Positions 28,112 through 40,378 of a DNA stretch of 64,000 bases are shown piece after piece (positions within the stretch are counted from its first letter, which is position 1; each line of letters starts with the position of its first letter). The DNA lies in contig NZ_CP089211.1 in assembly GCF_021183825.1 (NCBI RefSeq), forward strand, positions 1,860,001 through 1,924,000, given 5' to 3'. The translations under genes were made by a program, and so were the position numbers. Origin of the DNA: Sinomicrobium kalidii (lineage in GTDB: Bacteria; Bacteroidota; Bacteroidia; Flavobacteriales; Flavobacteriaceae). The notes beneath the pieces are model-generated. The model was not told the origin of the DNA. It did not search any database and worked only from the letters and a program-made list of their open reading frames with translations.

Positions 28112-30046
28112 TTATTGAGCTAATACAAATCCTCCTTTGGATTGAATGGTCAGTTGTAACGTTCCGTTACGGGAAACTTTTATTTTTTCCATGTACGTTT
28201 CCCTGTCCTTATTGTCATTATATATGGTCACTGTTTTTCCGGCAAACATGGGCAGGCTTAATTTTAGCTTTTTGGCCTTGTCTTCGGCATTCACACCTGC
28301 GACATACCATTTTTCCTTATGCCTGCGGGCAAGGACACTGTATTTGCCCGGATAACCGTCAATATACAGGGTTTCATTCCAGGTGGTAGGGACCTTTTTC
28401 ATAAAATCGATCTCAAACCCGGGAACATCGGTAAGGTTATCCGGAGTCAATGCAAACATTTGTACCGGGTTCTGGAAAAGAATACTTGTGGCTAGCTGGA
28501 ACCCATCGGTGGTTAAGCGTTTTTGTCCTTTTTTGTTTCCTTTATTGAGGTATTTATTCAGTATAACGCCTCCGAACTCCATACTGGCCACACTGTTCCG
28601 AATAAAAGGATGAAGGCTGGCATAGAAGGCCTCCTTTTCGCGCGTATCCTGAACAAAAACCAGCATTTCAGAGGCGAGGACCGCTTCGCTCCCCACAAAA
28701 TTGGGGAACATTCTCTCCCAACCCCTCGGAAGCGTGGCCCCGTGAAAAATGATCATCAGGCCATAATCATTGGCATCGGAAAGGATATCTTCGTACAGGC
28801 GCATGGTTTCTTGCTTGTCACCACCAAAGAAGTCCACTTTCAAGCCTTTAACTCCTACTTTTTTAAGCCATTTCATTTCTTCCTTTCTGGAAATGGAGGT
28901 ATTCATTTTGTTTAAAGGTGTCATAAAGGCATCGTTGGCAGTGCCGTTGGAGTTATACCACAAAAAAACGTCCACTCCTTTAGACCGGGCATAGCTGACA
29001 AGTTCTTCCATTTTTTCATAGCCGATCTCCCTGTCCCACCAGGCATCTATGAGTATATATTCAAAATTCAATGCCGCTGCCAGGTCTATGTATTTTACCT
29101 GGTCGTCGTAATTCATACTGGGGTCCTGCCAGATGATCCAGCTCCATGTACCCCGGCCGTATTTGTAATCTTCAGACGGTTCATAGAGGGGGTCGACCAC
29201 ATCAAACGGGATGGTGGTTTCCACTATGGGTTTTAATGTTTCCCCAACGGTAATGGTCCTCCAGGGGGTCACTCCCGGAAGCCCCAACTGTGCGCCTGTA
29301 CTTCCGAAACCGTTATTTTGTTCCGGGGAAGGATAGTCAACAGTATACACGCCGTTGGTATAGCGGCTTAAATGCGAAGCGGTGTACAGGCTCCGTGCCC
29401 CGGTCTCCGAAACCAGGGCCCAGCCGCGTTCCCCGATATGAAAAAGCCCGGGGAACACATAACCTCCTGCGGAGTTATTCTCGCTCATGGCGGCATCGGG
29501 ATCGTAGCCGCTCTCGTAACTCGGGGCCGTACGGGCAAAACCGGTCATGGGTTTCATCATGGGCGATAAAAATGTGGTGGTAAATCCGGGAAACCTGAAA
29601 CCGGTAATTTCCCGCTCCACTACACAGGCTCTGGTTTTCCCCCACACCGGCAACTCGTAACGGAAGGCAATATCGTTATCACTTACCCGGAATACTATGG
29701 AAATCATCTTATCCGCTTTATTCTTCAGGGTGTATTTCAGTGTATTTGCCTTATAGGATATTTCCGATCTCTTTATCCTGTCCTGTGTGTATTCTTTTTC
29801 CACTTCCCCTTCGGATGATTCCACGAAACTCAGGCCGGAGGTAAAATCCCCCTCATTGGTCATAAGTCCCAGGGGAGAGTTTTCCAGAAAAGATTGTCCC
29901 TTATAGGTTACATTATACAAAGCTTTGCCCTTATTGACCGATACCTCGACCTCCAGGTTTCCGTCCGGACCGGAAACCGAGATGTTATTTTGTGCGTGGG
30001 CTACTATGGAGAGCACGAGGCCACATAAAACAAGTATTCTTTTCAT
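28112..30046 (-). CDS. GH97 family retaining alpha-galactosidase-like enzyme
   Basis: A 644-residue secreted enzyme of GH97, made of an N-terminal beta-supersandwich (about 20-280), a TIM barrel (about 290-550) and a C-terminal beta domain. GH97 has inverting alpha-glucosidases with Glu bases and retaining alpha-galactosidases with an Asp nucleophile. Here the barrel carries [10 protein letters not shown] with Asp405 at the position expected for the retaining nucleophile (compare Asp415 of the characterised Bacteroides alpha-galactosidase). [10 protein letters not shown] follows downstream. I therefore favour alpha-galactosidase, fitting removal of terminal D-galactose from xylan side chains. 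It lies 103 bp after the GH43 gene and 13 bp before GH43-CBM6. Confidence 0.85.
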   Translation of the reverse strand: MKRILVLCGLVLSIVAHAQNNISVSGPDGNLEVEVSVNKGKALYNVTYKGQSFLENSPLGLMTNEGDFTSGLSFVESSEGEVEKEYTQDRIKRSEISYKANTLKYTLKNKADKMISIVFRVSDNDIAFRYELPVWGKTRACVVEREITGFRFPGFTTTFLSPMMKPMTGFARTAPSYESGYDPDAAMSENNSAGGYVFPGLFHIGERGWALVSETGARSLYTASHLSRYTNGVYTVDYPSPEQNNGFGSTGAQLGLPGVTPWRTITVGETLKPIVETTIPFDVVDPLYEPSEDYKYGRGTWSWIIWQDPSMNYDDQVKYIDLAAALNFEYILIDAWWDREIGYEKMEELVSYARSKGVDVFLWYNSNGTANDAFMTPLNKMNTSISRKEEMKWLKKVGVKGLKVDFFGGDKQETMRLYEDILSDANDYGLMIIFHGATLPRGWERMFPNFVGSEAVLASEMLVFVQDTREKEAFYASLHPFIRNSVASMEFGGVILNKYLNKGNKKGQKRLTTDGFQLATSILFQNPVQMFALTPDNLTDVPGFEIDFMKKVPTTWNETLYIDGYPGKYSVLARRHKEKWYVAGVNAEDKAKKLKLSLPMFAGKTVTIYNDNKDRETYMEKIKVSRNGTLQLTIQSKGGFVLAQ

Positions 30047-30149
30047 ATATGTTTATTTATGGACGGATGACCGAAGACAGGTTGCCGAAGCATACACCCG
30101 TCATCGGTCACCCGTCCCTTAAATTTTTTGCACGTCCGGGAACCGGGCA

Positions 30150-31868
30150 TCAAAACGGAACGGCGTCGTTTGCGGATGTGGCATACAACCCTATCAGTGC
30201 CCCTGTGAAGCCTCCTGCTACATTGGTCGATAAAATATCCCCCGAAACCGTGCCTCCCAGGTTTTTAAATCCGGAACCGTCAATGGCATAGTTGAAACGG
30301 TACTCGTCTCCATCAGCGTCTACCTGTAATTTTACCGGTTTTTCGATATCTATTACCGTACTTGCAAGGATCTCCGAACGGGCCTGGCTATCTCCCCTGT
30401 CTTTTCGGGTTCTTTCCAGCAGCAGCACGTAGTCCTTTCCCTTTCTGGTGATACCGAATACATAATTGGAAGATTCGTTTTGCAAACAGACAATACCGGC
30501 CAGGTCTTTCCCCGAGCGCGGTTTGTAATCCATGGTGGTGGTGAAAGAGAAAGTATTGTGTTGTTGCCTGTAAAAAAGGGTGGACGTAGGTTTCAGTTCC
30601 TTGATGTTCGTGTCAAAAGGTTTGATCTGCAAGCCGTTCTTCACCTTTGAGATAAAGGCTTCGCGGGGCCCTCTCAACCCGATCCAGCGATAATCGAGAT
30701 TTTCCGAAGAAAAATCTTCTTCATAAGTGAAGTTCCCATTGGGGAAATAGCCTTCCTGTCCCGTTTTATTGACCACGCCTTCGGGCATCTTCAGTTTGGG
30801 TTGTATAGGGACCAGGCCGTTTTCAAAAACCGGGAATTCCCCGGACCAGTCCACGGGTAAAATAAAGGTTTCCCGGCCCGTGTTTACCCTGTCTTTCTCA
30901 TTGGGGCGAACGGCCAGGAAAACACCATAATATTTGTTGTCCGGCCCCATGATCAGGTCGGCATGGCCTGCCCAGTCCACTTTATTTTTACGTTTTTTCG
31001 GGAAATACCTCTGGGTAAGTATAGGATTAGAAGGTGCCGGTTTATACGGGCCTTTGGGGCTGTCGCTTACAAAGATCACCTCGCTGTGGTTACCTCCGGT
31101 GCCTCCTTCGGCGCACATCAGATAATAACGGCCGTCTTTTTTATAGATATGGGGGGCCTCTATCCATATCGGTTTTTTGGAAAGGTCCACACCTCCGTTA
31201 ACGATGATCTTGTCCGTACCGGGAATGACCCGGTCCTTTTCCACATCGTACTCCCAAACCTTGATTACCCGGTGGCCTTCGTAAAGCGCCTCTTCCGGAG
31301 CATCGTTGTGCACTACATAAGCCCTGCCATCATCATCAAAGAAAATAGAAGGATCAATCCCGTTAAACTGTAATTTTATCGGTTCACTCCACCCCTGTTC
31401 CGGGTCTTTGGTTTTTACCACGATGTTGCCCAGGCCGCCTGCAAAAGCCGTGGTGATCATATAAAAGGTATCATTGTTCGGATTATACGTAATCCCGGGA
31501 GCGTAAACCCCCTGGCTTATCCCGGTATCGTGTACATCCAACTGGGAGGTTCTGTCCAGTACATGGCCGATCTGTGTCCAGTTCACCAGATCTTTGGAAT
31601 GAAAAACAGGTACCCCGGGAAACATCGCAAATGAGGAGCACACCATATAGTAATCATCTCCTTTCCGGGTGATGGCAGGATCGGGATAACAACCCTGTAA
31701 TATGGGATTATAGAACTCATCCTCTTCCAGGGGATGGTCTTTATAGACCTGGTCATTTCCCGAATATACCGCCCCGGAGAATACCGGGAAATTCTTTTTT
31801 TGTCCATGGGCTCCGAAAGAAAGGAATCCGGCCATAATGATCAAAAGTATCGTGTATCTGTTTTTCAT
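30150..31868 (-). CDS. GH43 glycosidase with C-terminal beta-sandwich (xylan side-chain or xylosidase type)
   Basis: A secreted 572-residue enzyme with signal peptide MKNRYTILLIIMAGFLSFGAHGQ. Catalytic features of GH43 are Asp63 (QGCYPDPAI), the modulator Asp in FNGIDPSIFFDDDG and the acid Glu in WIEAPHIYKKDG. The propeller is followed at about 375-565 by a concanavalin-like domain starting EEDFSSENLDYRWIG, typical of GH43 beta-xylosidases and arabinofuranosidases of subfamilies 10-12. It differs clearly from the two other GH43 proteins of the locus, so the three probably address different linkages. It is fifth in the side-chain operon, 48 bp after the CE6 esterase. Confidence 0.88.
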   Translation of the reverse strand: MKNRYTILLIIMAGFLSFGAHGQKKNFPVFSGAVYSGNDQVYKDHPLEEDEFYNPILQGCYPDPAITRKGDDYYMVCSSFAMFPGVPVFHSKDLVNWTQIGHVLDRTSQLDVHDTGISQGVYAPGITYNPNNDTFYMITTAFAGGLGNIVVKTKDPEQGWSEPIKLQFNGIDPSIFFDDDGRAYVVHNDAPEEALYEGHRVIKVWEYDVEKDRVIPGTDKIIVNGGVDLSKKPIWIEAPHIYKKDGRYYLMCAEGGTGGNHSEVIFVSDSPKGPYKPAPSNPILTQRYFPKKRKNKVDWAGHADLIMGPDNKYYGVFLAVRPNEKDRVNTGRETFILPVDWSGEFPVFENGLVPIQPKLKMPEGVVNKTGQEGYFPNGNFTYEEDFSSENLDYRWIGLRGPREAFISKVKNGLQIKPFDTNIKELKPTSTLFYRQQHNTFSFTTTMDYKPRSGKDLAGIVCLQNESSNYVFGITRKGKDYVLLLERTRKDRGDSQARSEILASTVIDIEKPVKLQVDADGDEYRFNYAIDGSGFKNLGGTVSGDILSTNVAGGFTGALIGLYATSANDAVPF

Positions 31869-31916
31869 GGGTTATATTGAATTAATTTCTGATTTAATAT
31901 ACTGTGGAAATTTTGC

Positions 31917-33994
<2,078 letters not shown>

Positions 33995-34016
33995 TTATAA
34001 ATCTTCTACAGTGTTT

Positions 34017-36626
34017 TTAATTGATTGTAACGGCTTCATTTTTTAAATCGCGAACATCCGAACTATTTCCATAATAAATTTCGTATTTCCCGGGGGTAAT
34101 GGCCATTTTACGCTGGTTCACATCATAAAATTCAAATGAAGACGGCGGCAGGTCTATGGTGACCCGCTTTGTTTTTCCCGCATCTATTTCCACACGCTGA
34201 AATCCTTTGAGCGTTTTAACAGGCGCATCTTCCGTATCGTTCACTTTTTTAACATATACCTGCACTATTTCGGTCCCTTTCCGGTTTCCCGTGTTTGTTA
34301 CCGGGATACTGATCTGAACTGTCTCTCCCGAACTGATCCCGGATGTACTCAATTCGGCCTGTCCGATCCTGAATTCCGTGTAGCTTAATCCATAACCAAA
34401 CGGGAACAGGGCGTCCTCCATATACCGATAGGTTCTTCCCGCCATCGAATAATCTTCAAAATCCTTCAACTGATCGGAACTTTTATAGAAGGTTACAGGT
34501 AATTTGCCGGACGGATTATAGTCTCCGAATAATACATCGGCAACGGCCTGCCCGCCGGACTCTCCCCCGTACCAGGCCTGGAGAATGGCGTCGCATGTTC
34601 CGGTCTCGGGGGTTAAGGCAATGGCAGAGCCGGAACAATTCACAAAAACTATTTTCTTCCCGGCTTCTTTCAGTGCCTTGAGGCAATTGCGCTGGACCAG
34701 GGGAAGTTCGATATCGGTGCGATCGCCGTTTTTAAAACCGGGATAGGAAACAGGCATTTCTTCTCCTTCGAGTTTCGTGGAAAGTCCGCCCACAAAAACT
34801 ACGGTGTCCACACCGCGAAGCTTATGGAGCAGTTCCGTATAATCTACATCTACCTCCCGGCCAAAATTGAACTCAATATTGGCCTGCCAGTCATTCTGCT
34901 GGGCATACAAAATTTCTATTTTATATGTTTTTCCTTTTTCTCCCTTCAAGGGTACCCTTGAAGGGAGAGTTCGCCAGTTGCTGTATTTTTGTACGGACTC
35001 CCCGTTTACCCGTAATTCGAAGGCTCCTGTAGCCCCGCCCTTGAACACGATCTCTTCGTCCTTCGCAGCTTTGAACTCGGTTTCATACCGGGCTGAAAAC
35101 CCTTCCAGCTTTACCCCGGGGGCAAATTCGTGCTGTCCTGCGGTGGTGAGCTTAATGGGATATGTAATTTGCTGTACCGTAACAACATTTCCCGAACGAT
35201 CACTGCTGTTCCAATAGGTGGCCTTGAACCCGCTTTTACCTTCGAATGAGCATTCGGGGAAATAGCTTTCGGTGACTTTATTCTCCACGAGGTCACAGCC
35301 CTTGTCATAAATGATCCTACCGGAAGAAATTTTCGACTTTATCCCGTCCAGGATCGTAATAGTACGGACGGGAGTCCCGTTGTAGTTTCCCCAGAGCACG
35401 GGAGCATCGTCTGCATTCGGGCCTATTACGGCGATCTTATCCACAGTCTTTTTTAACGGAAGGATATTGTTTTTGTTTTGGAGCAAGGTCATGGATCTCC
35501 GGGCCATATCCAAAGCCAGTTGCCTGTGTTCTTCATTGTTCACTACTGAAATGGGGATCTTTGTCCACGGGACAAGATCATCAGGATCCATTTCACCGAG
35601 ATCGAAGCGGCCTACGAGTACCCTTTTTAACCGGGTGTCGATATCTTCCTCTTTGATGAGCCCGCGTTCTACGGCTTCGGGAAGTAACTTGTAGTTGTGG
35701 GCATTCCACTGGCATTCCACATCTGTTCCCGCCAGTACTCCTTTTGCCGCGGCATGGACCGCATCGGACGAAACACGATGACTGGTATAAAAGTCCTGTA
35801 TGGCCCCGCAATCGGAAACCACAAGGTATTTGTAGCCCCATTCTTCCCGGAGGATATTCTGCAATAGCCTGTGGCTTCCGCAACAGGGTTCATCATCCAG
35901 CCGCTGGTAGGCACACATCACCTGTCGTACACCGGCTTCGGTGACCAGCGCCTTGAATGCCGGCAGGTAGGTCTCCCATAGATCCCTTGGCGCTACATTA
36001 TTCAGGTTCAGTTCGTGACGGCTCCATTCCGGGCCGGAGTGCACCGCGTAATGCTTGGCACACGCGAGCAGTTTTTTATACCTGGCATCTTCCGGTCCCT
36101 GCAATCCTTTAACCACGGCCACGCCCATACGGGATGTGAGGTAGGGATCTTCTCCGTAGGTCTCCTGCCCCCGGCCCCAACGCGGATCGCGAAAGATGTT
36201 GATATTGGGCGTCCATACCGATAAGCTGAGAAAACGCCTGTTCTCTTCGCCTTTGCGCATGGCTTCGTTGTATTTAGCCCTTACCTCATCTGAAGTGGCA
36301 TTAAAAATCCTGTAAACGAGTTCGTCGTCAAAAGATGCCGCCATTCCTATGGGTTCCGGGAAAACGGTAACATTGTCGTTGTTGGCAAGTCCGTGCAGGG
36401 CTTCGCTCCACCAGTTGAACTTTTTAATTCCGAGACGGGGAACGGCATCCGAAATATCACACATCAAAGCCGCCTTTTCCTCTAGGGTAAGCCGGTCTAC
36501 CAGGTCTTCGGCCCTTTCTTCCGAACTCAATTCCGGATTCTGATAAGGCAGTTCCTGGGCCGGGCAACAGAAGGTACAAAGTAGGTTTATCCATACCAAA
36601 ACTCCGATATATTTAACTGTTTTCAT
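34017..36626 (-). CDS. GH3 beta-xylosidase/beta-glucosidase with PA14 insertion
   Basis: An 869-residue secreted GH3 enzyme with signal peptide ending near CCPAQ. The N-terminal barrel has FNWWSEALHGLA, RDPRWGRGQETYGEDP and the nucleophile Asp272 in VVSDCGAIQ. The C-terminal alpha/beta domain (about 385-460 and 610-730) is split by a PA14 domain (about 465-605; GFKATYWNSSDRSGN, YKIEILYAQ), and a fibronectin-III-like domain ends the protein. The EALHGL signature and overall form match plant-type and Bacteroidetes GH3 beta-xylosidases. It would release xylose from the non-reducing end of debranched xylo-oligosaccharides in the periplasm. It starts 31 bp after the GH127 stop, and the CE1 gene follows 52 bp on. 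Confidence 0.9.
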   Translation of the reverse strand: MKTVKYIGVLVWINLLCTFCCPAQELPYQNPELSSEERAEDLVDRLTLEEKAALMCDISDAVPRLGIKKFNWWSEALHGLANNDNVTVFPEPIGMAASFDDELVYRIFNATSDEVRAKYNEAMRKGEENRRFLSLSVWTPNINIFRDPRWGRGQETYGEDPYLTSRMGVAVVKGLQGPEDARYKKLLACAKHYAVHSGPEWSRHELNLNNVAPRDLWETYLPAFKALVTEAGVRQVMCAYQRLDDEPCCGSHRLLQNILREEWGYKYLVVSDCGAIQDFYTSHRVSSDAVHAAAKGVLAGTDVECQWNAHNYKLLPEAVERGLIKEEDIDTRLKRVLVGRFDLGEMDPDDLVPWTKIPISVVNNEEHRQLALDMARRSMTLLQNKNNILPLKKTVDKIAVIGPNADDAPVLWGNYNGTPVRTITILDGIKSKISSGRIIYDKGCDLVENKVTESYFPECSFEGKSGFKATYWNSSDRSGNVVTVQQITYPIKLTTAGQHEFAPGVKLEGFSARYETEFKAAKDEEIVFKGGATGAFELRVNGESVQKYSNWRTLPSRVPLKGEKGKTYKIEILYAQQNDWQANIEFNFGREVDVDYTELLHKLRGVDTVVFVGGLSTKLEGEEMPVSYPGFKNGDRTDIELPLVQRNCLKALKEAGKKIVFVNCSGSAIALTPETGTCDAILQAWYGGESGGQAVADVLFGDYNPSGKLPVTFYKSSDQLKDFEDYSMAGRTYRYMEDALFPFGYGLSYTEFRIGQAELSTSGISSGETVQISIPVTNTGNRKGTEIVQVYVKKVNDTEDAPVKTLKGFQRVEIDAGKTKRVTIDLPPSSFEFYDVNQRKMAITPGKYEIYYGNSSDVRDLKNEAVTIN

Positions 36627-36657
36627 GGTTAGGGTATTTCTTTCACAAATGATTTTC

Positions 36658-39042
36658 TCAGTCTTGCCTTAGCAGCCGGACAAAATAAACCGCTCCGGCC
36701 GTACTTCCCTGTAAAGCCTTAAATTTCACCCTGATATTTTCTTTGCCTTCAACCATGGAGTCGGGGATTCTATATTCCACATCCTGAAAAACAGATTGAT
36801 TCCACCGGCCGGTATTGTCTTCGGCAGCTAATTTCTCATCATCGATGTATATTTCAAATTTCCGGCTTCCCCATTCAGCACCCCAGTACCGGACCATAAG
36901 GCTTAAATTTGTCCCGGAACCGGTTTTCATCCGGTAACTGAAATACCCGTTATCCCGTGCATCCCGCCAAAATTCGTCATGGTGATTCCCAGTGGTCGAT
37001 CTTTCATATTGCAGCATGTGATCGGTTTCGGGCTGTTGCTCGCCAGTGGCCACAAAGTCAATGGTACGATCTTTAATGGCCATTCTCTCATTTTCCAGAT
37101 TTGTCAATGAGTCAATATAAGTTTGGTATCCGTTACCTGTCAAAGCCAGCCAATACATCATATATCTCGCATCATGGATCCGGAAAAAAGGTTCCAGCTT
37201 AACATCAACCGGGTTTACCATCTTCAGGTTGAGCTTAAAATTTAGCGGTTCATTCTCAACAGGCTCCAACTTACCGGCAATATTCTCAATATCATCTTCA
37301 ATCAGTATCGGAGCTTTGTTTACCGGTAATAATTTTCCCCCGGGATACTGGCTCCAGCGACCGTCGTCTGCGATAAGGCCTTTCAGGTCTTCTGTTCCTG
37401 TTTTAGCTCCCAGCAATACAGGTCCGTGCATAAAAGCAATGTAATCCGGCACATTGGGCAAATATTCAACGGTATTGTGCATGGGCATACTTACTTCGAG
37501 TACATCACCCTTTTCCCATTTTCTTTCGATGCTTATATAAGACGAGGGAAGTGCTGAATATTTAACTTCTTTACCATTCACGGTAACTCTTAATGCTCCT
37601 TTCTTTACCCATCCCGGATACCGCACCATCAAATTAAATCTTGAAGCTCCGTGGGTTATCGTCAGATTTGTGCGATCTTCGAAAGGAAACCCGGTTTCCT
37701 GTTTAAGCCGGACATTCCGGTCTTTCCAGTTGAGTTCCGATGCGATAAAGAGATTGAGAAATAATGAGTCTCCCGAATGTGTGTATATAAACTGGTTGTA
37801 CCTGGCAGGATTTTCCATTCCCGTACCCACGCAGCACCACATGGCCTCGTTGGGTGCGGAATACACCCTGTAATGACGGGGGCGGGCCGGTGTAAAGTAC
37901 ACATATCCTCCATGCTCCGGGTGCTGGGTGGAAAGGATGTGATTGAACAGGGTTCTTTCGTAATAATCGGTATAATGAGCTGATGGCCGCTGCCGGAATA
38001 AAACCTCTGTCAATTTTAACATGTTATACGAGTTGCACGACTCCGGACCGTCGACGTCCCTGATAAAATCGCTGCATGCGTTTACACTCGGGAAATGCTC
38101 CCTGCGGCTATTACCTCCGAAAGCAAGAGAGCGGTGAGCAGTGATCGTTTCCCATGAGAAACTTCCGGCCTTGTTGTATTTTTCATCACCATCCAATTCA
38201 GCGATACGTGCAAATCCGATAAATTTGGGAATTTGTGTGTTGGCATGTTTGTTGTCCAGGTTATCCGTTTTCCGGGATAACGGTTCCAGAAACATGTTGT
38301 GCGAATACCTTTTTGCAGCATCCAGGTATTTTTTGTCACCGGATATTTGATAGGCATCTGCAAAGGTCTCATTCATTCCCCCATGCTCCATATCGAGTAT
38401 ATGCTGCATCTGATCGTCATCCAGCCCGGAAGCGATGGCTATTCCCCAATCGCAGAATTCCAGGAACATGGATTTCGCCTCTTCGTAACCACAATACAGC
38501 CAGGCATCTCTGAGACCGGCATACATTTTATGCAGGTTGTAAAAAGGGGCCCATGAAGAATCATAAACTTTGAAATCCCCGACTCTGAACCCTGACCACA
38601 ATGTTTCACTGTTCGGAAAGCCTCCCAAGTAGCCTTTGCCCCAACCGGGATTATTTACAGCATTGCCCTCCTGGATTTTTTCAAGTTCAGAAAGCATATA
38701 CTCCATTCGTCTTTTACATTCTTTATGCCCCGTTGCTTTATAATTCATGGCCAGGGCCGACAAATAATGACCTGCTATGTGCCCGTCAAGCCCCTTCCAG
38801 TTGGGATAGCCCGGAGCTTTTTCGGGCAGGCCCGCTTCCTTACGGTACGGCGCCAGTAAACGATCGACACTATATTGGAGAAGCACTTCGATATTGAGAT
38901 CACGGGCGTGTTTAAACATCCCGTCCAGCAATGTCACATCAGACAAGGGGAATGTATTATGATAAAGTTCATCCTGTCCCCGAACCCTAAGAAAACACAT
39001 CAGAATTACATTAATAACTAAAAAAATCTTTATTCCCTTCAT
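36658..39042 (-). CDS. GH127-type beta-L-arabinofuranosidase-like enzyme (DUF1680)
   Basis: A 794-residue secreted enzyme of the GH127/DUF1680 family and the first gene of the side-chain operon. The helical barrel contains SWAPFYNLHKMYAGL and MEHGGMNETFAD. The Zn/Cys catalytic centre is complete: GPESCNSYNML gives Glu334 and Cys336, and MWCCVGTGME gives Cys403 and Cys404, matching the Glu, Cys, Cys, Cys set of characterised GH127 enzymes where the last Cys pair holds the nucleophile. Beta-sandwich domains follow, and a C-terminal extension after about 640 carries SRKFEIYIDDEKLA, a carbohydrate-binding-like fold. GH127 acts on beta-L-arabinofuranose or related sugars, unusual for xylan, so its substrate here is open. 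ATG at 39042 gives signal MKGIKIFLVINVILMCFLRV. Confidence 0.88.
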   Translation of the reverse strand: MKGIKIFLVINVILMCFLRVRGQDELYHNTFPLSDVTLLDGMFKHARDLNIEVLLQYSVDRLLAPYRKEAGLPEKAPGYPNWKGLDGHIAGHYLSALAMNYKATGHKECKRRMEYMLSELEKIQEGNAVNNPGWGKGYLGGFPNSETLWSGFRVGDFKVYDSSWAPFYNLHKMYAGLRDAWLYCGYEEAKSMFLEFCDWGIAIASGLDDDQMQHILDMEHGGMNETFADAYQISGDKKYLDAAKRYSHNMFLEPLSRKTDNLDNKHANTQIPKFIGFARIAELDGDEKYNKAGSFSWETITAHRSLAFGGNSRREHFPSVNACSDFIRDVDGPESCNSYNMLKLTEVLFRQRPSAHYTDYYERTLFNHILSTQHPEHGGYVYFTPARPRHYRVYSAPNEAMWCCVGTGMENPARYNQFIYTHSGDSLFLNLFIASELNWKDRNVRLKQETGFPFEDRTNLTITHGASRFNLMVRYPGWVKKGALRVTVNGKEVKYSALPSSYISIERKWEKGDVLEVSMPMHNTVEYLPNVPDYIAFMHGPVLLGAKTGTEDLKGLIADDGRWSQYPGGKLLPVNKAPILIEDDIENIAGKLEPVENEPLNFKLNLKMVNPVDVKLEPFFRIHDARYMMYWLALTGNGYQTYIDSLTNLENERMAIKDRTIDFVATGEQQPETDHMLQYERSTTGNHHDEFWRDARDNGYFSYRMKTGSGTNLSLMVRYWGAEWGSRKFEIYIDDEKLAAEDNTGRWNQSVFQDVEYRIPDSMVEGKENIRVKFKALQGSTAGAVYFVRLLRQD

Positions 39043-40130
39043 CCATTAAGTTTTTACGCCGAACGGAAACTGTCTGCTCCGGCATTGGTACGTTCAACGG
39101 CATAGCACCCATCACAAAATTCTATGTCAGAACAGCCACTCTCGTGGCCGATTAAATTCTGTTTAAACATGCTCTTCTATATGGCGTCGCTTTTAATGAA
39201 GCCTTTAACTTTTCCGTTAAAGATACAAATAAATAGTCTTATTGACTATTAGATGAATTAAAAAAATATTATATCCGACTACCTGTCCTATCATCACCGG
39301 CAAAAAATTGTACTGTTACGAATATTCCTGTTTTTCATTGTTTACAAGTTCTGCAATTTACTCTTTCCTCTACCCAACCTGTTTCCCTTTTGTTACATAT
39401 TCCTGGGGGTTATGTTACATCATCCGTCTGTACTATGCCACAAAGGGAAAATTATTTAAAACAACAAGATACAGGTGTGCCCGAGCCCCCCCCTAAACTT
39501 CGCCAATGGTTTAGGTTCTTTTTACCGGATACTTGTGAAAAGTTTAAATTTACCGGTAACTTAAACATGAGCCACCTTAAATCAGACAAGAATAATACAA
39601 CCCGGCATATTGCAACAAACGCCTGTTTTTTAGCCTTTTAAATAAAACCTATTCCGGGGTGTTTTAATTCAGAAAGCCCACATAAAAGTTCCGAATCTTT
39701 CAAAAATGGGTTCGGGAGTTGTATCCTTTGGACTGTCCCAACAAAGACAAGACCCCTGGGAGACCGGGACAATCGGGACTAAAGGGCAGGAAAAACGGTC
39801 ATTAAAGCAATCCCTTTGACACCGGAAGTAGTTGATTTAACGGCTAACCCATTCCCTTTAGCCGCTAACCGGGTTGCCTACAGGGTCTACAATCGAACAA
39901 TCCATTCCTCTTTTGCTGTTCTTAAATAACCTGGAAAAGGAAGAATCTCTACAATAAAGAAAAAAGCTAAAGTGAATTAGTCAATATTTAATTTGTGAAA
40001 AACCTCTGTCCAAAACTACTAAACATACCTTGCGGAATTACACTCTCAAATATAGCTGCCAAACTTACCTTGGAGGAAGAGTTACTAACAGCTTGGCTTT
40101 ATTGGATGCTGTATTTCCTTGGATAAGAGG
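39043..40130. other. Long intergenic region between the xylan locus and the mobile region
   Basis: About 1.1 kb with no gene I can support. It begins with the leader and promoter region of the side-chain operon (39043 to about 39300, minus strand). From about 39300 to 40130 short frames appear on both strands without family features, upstream signals or consistent codon use. The sequence looks like decayed DNA at the edge of an integration site. I see no tRNA and no further copy of the 13-bp attachment core by eye. Confidence 0.5.
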
Positions 40131-40361
40131 CTATATGACATTCTTCTTTATCAAGTTCCCATTGAAGTGTGTAAACTTCGTCTTGCATCGGGAGCAAACG
40201 ACAGTTATTTCATAGTCGGTCCCGGCAGCTTCACAGGATTTTTTCCCACACTTAGGGCATCTTACTTCTTCTGTTTTTGTAGCCTTCCCTAAAAAAGGAG
40301 GCTGCAAAAATATTACAAGATAAAACAAAATTTGCCGAATTTGATGATCAAAAATAATCAT
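40131..40361 (-). CDS. Small zinc-ribbon protein, Com-like (possible remnant)
   Basis: A short minus-strand frame of up to 76 residues with two Cys pairs, RCPKCGKKSCEAAGTDYE and VVCSRCKTKF, a zinc-ribbon resembling the Com translational regulators of Mu-like phages. The hydrophobic N-terminal 30 residues do not fit that family, so the true start is probably further in, near the KTEEVRCPKC segment, but no ATG is available there. It may therefore be a truncated gene. It is divergent from the serine recombinase pseudogene with 17 bp between and is most likely a passenger or relic of the same element. Confidence 0.4.
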   Translation of the reverse strand: MIIFDHQIRQILFYLVIFLQPPFLGKATKTEEVRCPKCGKKSCEAAGTDYEITVVCSRCKTKFTHFNGNLIKKNVI

Positions 40362-40378
40362 CTCAAAACATAGATATT

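Noticed and set aside
39308..39641. Short plus-strand frames downstream of the GH127 leader
   Set aside because: No conserved motif or start signal; one has a proline-rich stretch from a C-run, not a sign of coding.
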